Source: JAAYZK01 sp964535025 (lineage in GTDB: Bacteria > Planctomycetota > Phycisphaerae > SM23-33 > FEN-1343). From it: a stretch of 10,301 nucleotides of DNA. The position numbers and the translations under genes were made by a program. Positions 6,503 to 10,301 of this stretch are shown in pieces; position 1 is the stretch's first letter, and each line of letters begins with the position of its first letter. The notes under the pieces were generated by a model that had not been told where the DNA came from, ran no database searches, and saw nothing but the letters and a program-made list of their open reading frames with translations. Where the stretch lies: assembly GCA_964535025.1 (NCBI GenBank), contig CAZHRW010000144.1, positions 1 through 10,301 on the forward strand, given 5' to 3'.

Positions 6503-7225
6503 TTGGCCAAGAAAGCAACCGCCTCCCGGAAGGCTTCCACCGATCCCGTGACGCCGAAAACGACCGCAAAGGCCGCCGGTGCCAGGAAGAGGGCCGCCAA
6601 GAAGGTGACGAAGAAGACCGCCGGCAAGGCCGCCAAGAAGGTCGCGAAGAAAAAGACGGCTAAAACGGCCGCCGCGACCGGCAGCAAGACCGCCAAGAAG
6701 ACCCAGGCGAGCGGAAAGCAAATGTCCAAGGCCCGCGGCAAGACGGCGAAGAAGGTCGTCAAGAAGGCGGCGCCTAAGCTCAAGCGGCTTAAGAGCCCCT
6801 TGAAGAAGCGCCAGTTGACGGAATTCCGCGAGATGCTCCTGACCAAGCGCCGCACCCTTTTGGGCGACATGACGGGCATGGAGGCCGAAGCCTTGCGCGG
6901 GCTGGGCAGCGGGAACGATCACTCCAGCATGCCCGTCCACATGGCGGACATCGGTACCGATAACTACGAGCAGGAATTCACGTTAGGGCTGCTGCAGAGC
7001 GAACGTCAACTGCTCCGCGAGATCGACGAGGCCCTTGAACGCATGGCCCAGGGCGTCTACGGGCTGTGCATGGGGACCGGTCAGCCGATCGGCGCCGCAC
7101 GGCTTCGCGCCAAGCCCTGGGCGAAGTACTGCATCGACTACGTCCGCAAGATCGAGCAGGGCACGGTGCGCGTCCCCGCCCTCGATTACGGGCAGTCGGC
7201 CGGCGACGACGAGGACGACCTGTAG
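6503..7225 (+). CDS. DksA/TraR-family regulator with histone-H1-like N-terminal tail and degenerate zinc site
   Basis: 240 aa in two parts. Residues 1-100 are an Ala/Lys/Thr-rich tail with AAKK-type repeats: 30 lysines and a single acidic residue (Asp14), like bacterial histone-H1-like proteins and probably able to bind nucleic acid. Residues about 98-220 are a DksA/TraR domain: two helices forming the expected coiled coil (about 100-135 and 155-183) joined by an acidic tip (MADIGTDN, 147-154), then YGLC and the zinc-finger region. DksA proteins enter the RNA polymerase secondary channel and alter initiation, often with ppGpp. Canonical zinc binding uses two CxxC pairs; here these read Cys189-x2-Thr192 and Cys210-x2-Tyr213, so only half the ligands remain. 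The C-terminus is acidic (GDDEDDL). The start is a TTG at 6503, giving MAKK; an in-frame stop at 6494 excludes much further extension. An internal ATG at 6722 could yield a shorter form but lacks a well-spaced Shine-Dalgarno. lspA begins 11 bases downstream. Confidence 0.88.
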   Translation: MAKKATASRKASTDPVTPKTTAKAAGARKRAAKKVTKKTAGKAAKKVAKKKTAKTAAATGSKTAKKTQASGKQMSKARGKTAKKVVKKAAPKLKRLKSPLKKRQLTEFREMLLTKRRTLLGDMTGMEAEALRGLGSGNDHSSMPVHMADIGTDNYEQEFTLGLLQSERQLLREIDEALERMAQGVYGLCMGTGQPIGAARLRAKPWAKYCIDYVRKIEQGTVRVPALDYGQSAGDDEDDL

Positions 7226-7230
7226 AAAGG
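7226..7230 (+). promoter_or_regulatory. Ribosome binding site of lspA
   Basis: AAAGG directly after the preceding stop codon, six bases before the GTG at 7237. It decides the start of lspA, whose frame is open well into the upstream gene. Confidence 0.55.
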
Positions 7231-7236
7231 CCCGAC

Positions 7237-7818
7237 GTGAGGCGAGCTTCGGACCCGACGGCGACAGACGCGCCCACGGCCGCCCGGTCGGTGCGGGCCT
7301 GGGTGATTTTCGCGGTTGTCACCGCCGCCGGCCTGGCCGCCGATCTGGTCAGTAAGGCCCTCGTCTTCGACTGGCTCAGCCGCACCGCGCCGGAAACGGG
7401 TTGGCGGTGGATCATCCCCGGGGTGCTGCGGTTCAACCGCATGACCAACACCGGGGTGGTCTTCGGGTTCGATCGGATCCCCGATGCGATGGTGATCGGC
7501 CTGACGATCCTGGCGGTCGGCGTGGTGGTCTACTTCTTCGCGGTCAGCCCCCGCCGGGCGCGATGGATGCATGCCGCCTTGGCGATGATCCTCGCCGGGG
7601 CCCTGGGCAATCTCTTCGACCGGCTCACGGTCGGCAAGGTCCGTGATTTCATCGACTTCGGCCCCTGCCGGGTCGGCCCTCTGCATTACCCCTGGGTGTT
7701 CAACGTCGCGGACGTTCTGCTCGTCGTCGGCGTTGCCATCCTGATGGTTCTGTCGCTGGTGGAATGGCGCCGCGAGCGCGCCGCCGCCCGCGCCGGAGAT
7801 GAGCCGAACGATCGGTGA
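7237..7818 (+). CDS. lspA: Lipoprotein signal peptidase (signal peptidase II)
   Basis: 193 aa inner-membrane aspartyl protease that removes the signal peptide from lipid-modified prolipoproteins at the cysteine of the lipobox. Family motifs are present in order: NTGVVFGF (71-78), GNLFDRL (124-130) with catalytic Asp128, VRDFIDF (135-141), and FNVAD (155-159) with the second catalytic Asp159. Four hydrophobic segments are visible at about 21-45, 82-103, 110-127 and 154-176. The N-terminus (about 1-20) is polar and slightly longer than usual, and the C-terminus is a short basic and acidic tail. The GTG at 7237 is chosen for its well-placed AAAGG and because it follows the preceding stop by 11 bases. 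It is probably co-transcribed with the DksA-family gene from the promoter at 6372-6400. Confidence 0.94.
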   Translation: MRRASDPTATDAPTAARSVRAWVIFAVVTAAGLAADLVSKALVFDWLSRTAPETGWRWIIPGVLRFNRMTNTGVVFGFDRIPDAMVIGLTILAVGVVVYFFAVSPRRARWMHAALAMILAGALGNLFDRLTVGKVRDFIDFGPCRVGPLHYPWVFNVADVLLVVGVAILMVLSLVEWRRERAAARAGDEPNDR

Positions 7819-7837
7819 GCCGCGTTCCCGAAGCGGC
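7819..7837 (+). terminator. Possible weak terminator after lspA
   Basis: GCCGC (7819-7823) pairs with GCGGC (7833-7837), and TT (7825-7826) with AA (7831-7832) if the G at 7824 bulges, around a CCCG loop. It begins at the base after the lspA stop. No T-run follows, so termination is unproven. Confidence 0.3.
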
Positions 7838-7853
7838 CTGGCCCCGTGTCCGG

Positions 7854-7862
7854 TGCTACAAT
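7854..7862 (+). promoter_or_regulatory. Candidate extended -10 promoter for the cytoplasmic thioredoxin-fold gene
   Basis: TGCTACAAT: an extended -10 (TGn followed by TACAAT, five of six matches). No good -35 lies 16-18 bases upstream, which is tolerated with extended -10 elements. Transcription would start near 7869, leaving about 50 bases before the ATG at 7918. It is followed by GGGGG, as in a related sequence at 8692-8716. Confidence 0.45.
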
Positions 7863-7905
7863 GGGGGTGAAACTTTATGGCCCTGAAGGGCGTCGGGGGG
7901 CACTC

Positions 7906-7912
7906 AGGAGAG
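7906..7912 (+). promoter_or_regulatory. Strong ribosome binding site for the gene at 7918
   Basis: AGGAGAG, with AGGAG ending seven bases before ATG 7918. It selects this ATG over in-frame upstream ATG codons at 7846 and 7861 that would add up to 24 residues. Confidence 0.75.
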
Positions 7913-7917
7913 TTTAC

Positions 7918-8502
7918 ATGGCCTTCACGCTCGAATTGAACAAGGAGGCGCCGGATTTCTCTCTGCCCGGCGTCGACGGGAAGACCTATCGCCTGGCGGA
8001 CTTCGACGATGCGCGCGTCCTGGTGGTGGTGTTCTCGTGCAACCACTGCCCGTACGTTGTCGGCAGCGAGGATCGGATCAACGCGTTCCACCAGGCCTAC
8101 GCCCCGCGCGGGGTGGCCCTGGTGGCGATCAATGCCAATGAGACCGAAAACCACCCGAGTGACGACTTCGACCACATGGTCCGCCGGGCCGAGGCTAAGG
8201 GCTTCGGATTTCCGTACGTGCGCGACGCGTCCCAACAGGTCGCCCGGGCATATGGCGCCCTGCGTACGCCGCATTTCTATGTGTTTGACGATCAGCGACG
8301 GCTGCGTTACACCGGGCGGATGGACGACAACCCCCGCGAGGCGTCAAAGGCCACCACGCACGAGCTCATCGACGCCGTCGAGGCCTTGCTGGCAGGGAAT
8401 GACCCGCCGGTGTCGCTGACCAATCCGATTGGCTGCAACGTCAAGTGGAAGGGGCAAGATGAGCACTGGATGCCCCCCGAGGCGTGTGATCTGGTGCTGT
8501 AG
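7918..8502 (+). CDS. Cytoplasmic thioredoxin-fold protein of the AhpC/TSA-like 'CNHCPYV' group
   Basis: 194 aa. It begins with the peroxiredoxin/TlpA-like APDFSLPGVDGKTYRLADF (11-29), then the active-site region VVVFSCNHCPYV (36-47), where Cys41-Asn-His-Cys44 is a thioredoxin-type CxxC. A cis-proline candidate is Pro118 in RTPHFYVFD. The tail has IGCNVKW (171-177) and further cysteines at 173 and 190. There is no signal peptide, so it should act in the cytoplasm as a thiol-disulfide oxidoreductase or peroxidase-like protein. Proteins with this CNHCPYV motif are widespread, but I know of no firmly assigned substrate. The start has an excellent Shine-Dalgarno. It stands 99 bases after lspA with its own candidate promoter, so it is probably a single-gene transcript. 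Confidence 0.9.
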   Translation: MAFTLELNKEAPDFSLPGVDGKTYRLADFDDARVLVVVFSCNHCPYVVGSEDRINAFHQAYAPRGVALVAINANETENHPSDDFDHMVRRAEAKGFGFPYVRDASQQVARAYGALRTPHFYVFDDQRRLRYTGRMDDNPREASKATTHELIDAVEALLAGNDPPVSLTNPIGCNVKWKGQDEHWMPPEACDLVL

Positions 8503-8524
8503 GGAAAGAGCTGGGCCGCTGAAG

Positions 8525-8623
8525 GTGACTTACAACCGCCTGCGAGGTTTGTGCCTGACGGCCGTCGTCGCCGCGGCCGTGGCGATGGGGGGATCGCAGT
8601 CGGTCGGGATGAATCTTTCGTGA
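8525..8623 (+). CDS. Possible short secreted peptide or remnant of a secreted protein
   Basis: From GTG 8525 the frame encodes 32 residues: a basic start (MTYNRLRG), a hydrophobic core (LCLTAVVAAAVAM, 9-21), and a small polar end (GGSQSVGMNLS). This is signal-peptide architecture, but the chain stops about ten residues past the hydrophobic core. No well-spaced Shine-Dalgarno is visible. A +1 shift near 8610 would continue into an acidic, protein-like stretch (DESFVKYGEEPDDVS), so a frameshifted remnant of a secreted gene is one explanation. Chance is another. I cannot decide from sequence. Confidence 0.2.
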   Translation: MTYNRLRGLCLTAVVAAAVAMGGSQSVGMNLS

Positions 8624-8691
8624 AGTATGGGGAAGAACCAGACGACGTTAGCCCCGTGGCCGTGTCGTCGGCGGCCCGCCCGGGGAAGTCG

Positions 8692-8716
8692 CCGTGTTCG
8701 CCGCATAGAATGGGGG
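8692..8716 (+). promoter_or_regulatory. Promoter-like motif upstream of the exported thioredoxin-fold gene
   Basis: CCGTGT, eight bases, TAGAAT (8706-8711), GGGGG. TAGAAT matches five of six -10 positions, but no proper -35 is seen. It closely resembles the sequence at 7844-7867. If used, it gives a leader of about 160 bases before GTG 8877. Confidence 0.3.
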
Positions 8717-8864
8717 CGGTGAGACGCGGCCTGTTGGTGCTGAAGGCCAGCCGGCTCGTTCGGTGGCGGCCGGCGGTGCCGCCGGAGAGGCAGCGACAGG
8801 CGAGCCGCGATGGGGGCGTTGCGTCCTCGTATCCCGTGAGATGATGAACTGGACCCGTTGCCAT

Positions 8865-8869
8865 GGAGG
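8865..8869 (+). promoter_or_regulatory. Ribosome binding site for the gene at 8877
   Basis: GGAGG, seven bases before GTG 8877. It decides the start: the frame is open upstream and has ATG codons at 8841 and 8844, but only the GTG places the signal peptide at the N-terminus with a correct Shine-Dalgarno. Confidence 0.75.
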
Positions 8870-8876
8870 CCGAACC

Positions 8877-10013
8877 GTGAAACGCTGGATGCCTACGCTC
8901 ATGACTGTCGCGTGCCTGGCCGTTACCGTATCACTCGCCTGCGCCGAGACGGACGGCCGCGCCAACGCCCCCGCCACACAACCGGCCCCCACGACGCAGC
9001 CGGCTCCGACGACCCAGCCCGAGGACGGAGCCGATGCGAAGGCGGGGGGGGTCGACTGGCTCACGTCGTGGGAGCAGGCCCGCCGGCAGGCCCGGCAGGA
9101 GAACAAACCGATCTACATCCACTTCACCACCGAGTGGTGCTCGTGGTGCCGCAGGATCGAGCAGGACACCTACCCCACCCCCATCGCCCAGGCGGCGATG
9201 AGCGGGTACATCCCGCTGCGGATGGACTGCACCGACAGCGAGTCGGCCGAAGGCCAGCGGTGCGTCCAATTGCTCAGGGAGTTCGGCGGGTCGGGTTACC
9301 CGTACCTCGTGATGGTCACCGCCGACGGCGTGGTCCTGGAGGCCATCAGCGGCTACATCCCCGCCGAGCCGTTCGCCCTGGCCCTCGACCGCGCCCAGGG
9401 GCTCTACCGGCAGTGGCGGGAGTATCAGCAGTGGTCGGAAACGGCGGACAAGTCGAGCTACGACTATGCCTACCGGACGATGGAGATGAACGCCACGCTC
9501 GGCCGTGCCGAGCAGGCGGCCGCCGGGGCGCGGCGGATCCTCGAGCTCGACCCCGAGAACAAGCGGGGCCACAAGGCCGCCGCCGCCTTGGCCCTGCTGC
9601 GCGAGGCCCAGACCGGCGCGACCACCCAGCCGGTCACGACGCAGCAGGCCGATCGGATGACCCGGTGGGCCGAGATCATCCGCACCGAGGATCCGGCCAA
9701 CGAGAAGGGTGTGCTCCAGCACCTGCTGGTCATACAGACCCTCTCCAACCTGCGGGCGTTTACCACCTCCGACGACCCCGACCAGCGCGAGGCCCTGCTC
9801 GACGAGGCAACGACGACGCTGACCGAATTGCAGAAGGTGGGCGACCTGCCCGAGCAGCAGCAGGTCCTCTGGGCCTACCTCGGTCAGTTCCGCGCCATGA
9901 TCGGCCAGGAGGATAAGGCCATCGAGGCCCTCAACAGCGCCATCGACGCCGCCCCCCAAAGCGAACTGGCCGATCAGCTCAAAGCGATGCTCGAAGCAAT
10001 CAAGCAGCAATAG
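8877..10013 (+). CDS. Exported thioredoxin-like protein with TTQP linker and helical TPR-like tail
   Basis: 378 aa. Residues 1-23 form a signal peptide: basic MKRW, a hydrophobic core, and a likely signal peptidase I site ACA|ET. Cys22 does not sit in a good lipobox. A low-complexity linker follows (about 31-48, ATQP/APTTQP repeats). The thioredoxin_7/DUF255-like domain (about 58-175) has ARQENKPIYIHF (72-83), the active site WCSWC with Cys88 and Cys91, and GYPYL with cis-Pro142. The rest (about 180-378) is predicted mostly helical, with TPR-like stretches at about 193-228 (AEQAAAGARRILELDPENK) and 328-375, split by a second ATTQPVTTQQ segment (248-257). It probably acts outside the cytoplasmic membrane in thiol-disulfide exchange or folding, with the tail binding partners; no substrate is evident. 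A run of eight G (9044-9051) lies in the coding region after the linker. A 14-bp hairpin follows the stop. Confidence 0.87.
   Translation: MKRWMPTLMTVACLAVTVSLACAETDGRANAPATQPAPTTQPAPTTQPEDGADAKAGGVDWLTSWEQARRQARQENKPIYIHFTTEWCSWCRRIEQDTYPTPIAQAAMSGYIPLRMDCTDSESAEGQRCVQLLREFGGSGYPYLVMVTADGVVLEAISGYIPAEPFALALDRAQGLYRQWREYQQWSETADKSSYDYAYRTMEMNATLGRAEQAAAGARRILELDPENKRGHKAAAALALLREAQTGATTQPVTTQQADRMTRWAEIIRTEDPANEKGVLQHLLVIQTLSNLRAFTTSDDPDQREALLDEATTTLTELQKVGDLPEQQQVLWAYLGQFRAMIGQEDKAIEALNSAIDAAPQSELADQLKAMLEAIKQQ
8982..9017 (+). repeat. Two tandem 18-base units encoding PAPTTQ
   Basis: Two imperfect 18-base copies at 8982-8999 and 9000-9017 (three mismatches) each encode Pro-Ala-Pro-Thr-Thr-Gln. 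A partial copy encoding Ala-Thr-Gln precedes them. They form the linker between the signal peptide and the thioredoxin-like domain, and copy number could vary by slippage. Confidence 0.7.
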
Positions 10014-10026
10014 TGCCGCTTCCAAC

Positions 10027-10069
10027 GTGGCCGCGACCGCCCGCACATCCGTCATGCGGTCGCGGCCAC
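10027..10069 (+). terminator. Strong hairpin after the exported thioredoxin-like gene, probable terminator
   Basis: GTGGCCGCGACCGC (10027-10040) and its exact reverse complement (10056-10069) form a 14-pair stem around a 15-base loop, starting 13 bases after the stop codon. There is no T-run on either side, so it would be a hairpin-only terminator or an mRNA 3'-end stabiliser. It separates the gene from the tRNA unit. Confidence 0.65.
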
Positions 10070-10092
10070 TCGCCGATCAGCACCTCTCCATC

Positions 10093-10121
10093 TTGACCGC
10101 TCCCGCCGGGGCGGCTACGCT
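10093..10121 (+). promoter_or_regulatory. Candidate promoter of the tRNA gene
   Basis: TTGACC (10093-10098, five of six) and TACGCT (10116-10121, about three of six) are 17 bases apart, 11 bases before the mature tRNA 5' end. The spacer holds the inverted repeat CCGCC-GG-GGCGG (10103-10114), which could be chance. Confidence 0.5.
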
Positions 10122-10132
10122 TCCACCATGCC

Positions 10133-10205
10133 GGGCCCTTAGCTCAGCGGTTAGAGCAGAGGACTCATAATCCTTCGGTCGCCCGTTCGAATCGGGCAGG
10201 GCCCA
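10133..10205 (+). tRNA. tRNA with anticodon CAU, probably tRNA-Ile2 (lysidine type)
   Basis: A complete 73-base cloverleaf. The acceptor stem GGGCCCT pairs with AGGGCCC (10198-10204); the D stem is GCTC/GAGC. The anticodon stem has one G-T pair and the loop is CTCATAA, with CAT at 10166-10168. The T stem is GCCCG/CGGGC with loop TTCGAAT, and the discriminator is A10205. No CCA is encoded. CAU can mean initiator Met, elongator Met or Ile2. The fully paired acceptor end is unlike initiator tRNA. Base pairs C4-G69 and C5-G68, which are reported in E. coli to help TilS choose tRNA-Ile2 over tRNA-Met, are both present. The start CCCTTAGCTCAG...GGTTAGAGCAG resembles E. coli ileX. Ile2, reading AUA, is therefore favoured over elongator Met. 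Confidence 0.93.
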
Positions 10206-10241
10206 CTTGAACGCTCCAGAGCGAAACCGCTCTCCACGCGC

Positions 10242-10271
10242 ACGGCCCGTCGGAACGCCCCGGCGGGCCGT
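10242..10271 (+). terminator. Strong hairpin downstream of the tRNA, probable terminator
   Basis: A 12-pair stem (10242-10253 with 10260-10271, one T-G pair) closes a six-base loop AACGCC, 36 bases after the tRNA. No T-run follows, as with the hairpin at 10027-10069. A smaller hairpin AGAGCG-AAAC-CGCTCT lies between tRNA and stem (10218-10233) and may help 3' processing. Confidence 0.5.
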
Positions 10272-10275
10272 CGCT

Positions 10276-10300
10276 ATAACCACCTGTCGCAAAAGGTTAT
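10276..10300. repeat. Interrupted inverted repeat at the right edge
   Basis: ATAACC (10276-10281) and GGTTAT (10295-10300) flank 13 bases ending in CGCAAAA. The sequence is AT-richer than its surroundings and is cut short by the window end. It could be a protein-binding site or a recombination site beside the tRNA; function unknown. Confidence 0.35.
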
Positions 10301-10301
10301 G

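Larger units (their letters stand above)
8503..8876. other. 374-base region without a confident gene
   Basis: Between the two thioredoxin-fold genes I see a short possible ORF (8525-8623), a -10-like motif (8692-8716), a perfect inverted repeat CCGGCGG-TG-CCGCCGG (8770-8785), and the ribosome binding site for the next gene (8865-8869). Longer frames across it have low-complexity Arg/Gly/Pro-rich translations typical of shadows. Parts may be leader or the remnant of a lost gene. Confidence 0.5.

Noticed and set aside
8551..8844. 97-residue plus-strand frame between the two thioredoxin-fold genes
   Set aside because: Arg-rich, low-complexity ends, no ribosome binding site, and it spans the candidate promoter. 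Only its middle part is mentioned, as a possible frameshift continuation.
8982..9017. Tandem 18-base units as a CRISPR or VNTR array
   Set aside because: Only two imperfect copies, in frame, without spacers; they encode a protein linker.
10077..10292. 71-residue minus-strand frame across the tRNA
   Set aside because: It is a reading of the tRNA antisense strand, a well-known type of false protein; the cloverleaf is unambiguous.

Overview
The window looks like a housekeeping stretch of a high-GC bacterial chromosome. A planctomycete-type organism (Planctomycetota, possibly Phycisphaerae-like) is my best guess. The guess rests on the Thr-Thr-Gln-Pro repeat linker in an exported protein, a DksA-type regulator with a histone-H1-like lysine tail next to lspA, and a site-2 protease with extra PDZ domains. 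These are suggestive only. The strong G/C bias at third codon positions keeps antisense and out-of-frame reading frames open, so several long open frames here are not genes.

Layout. Positions 1-2974, minus strand: a compact probable operon, read from right to left, of a CDP-alcohol phosphatidyltransferase (PgsA-like), the bifunctional riboflavin enzyme RibBA, and an M48-family membrane metalloprotease that runs off the left edge. The last two genes overlap by one base. A 118-base divergent promoter region follows. Positions 3093-6367, plus strand: dxr (non-mevalonate isoprenoid pathway) and a large RseP-type site-2 protease. A clear sigma70-type promoter at about 6372-6400 then drives a DksA/TraR-family regulator and lspA (lipoprotein signal peptidase), 11 bases apart. 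Two separate thioredoxin-fold genes come next: a cytoplasmic one (7918-8502) and an exported one with a TTQP linker and a helical, TPR-like tail (8877-10013). The window ends with a strong hairpin, a tRNA with anticodon CAU (probably the lysidine-modified Ile2 tRNA), and another strong hairpin.

How the genes fit together. The common theme is the cell envelope: phospholipid head-group synthesis, isoprenoid precursors, three membrane-embedded proteases (M48, RseP, LspA), and an exported thioredoxin-like protein. RibBA and the tRNA are general metabolism and translation genes. I found no transposon, CRISPR array, phage gene, toxin-antitoxin pair or defence system, and no clear sign of an undescribed multi-gene system. 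The observations most worth a second look are the four-PDZ RseP, the H1-tailed regulator lacking half of its zinc cysteines, a shared promoter-like motif ahead of the two thioredoxin-fold genes, a short signal-peptide-like ORF that may be a gene remnant, and an unexplained inverted repeat at the right edge.
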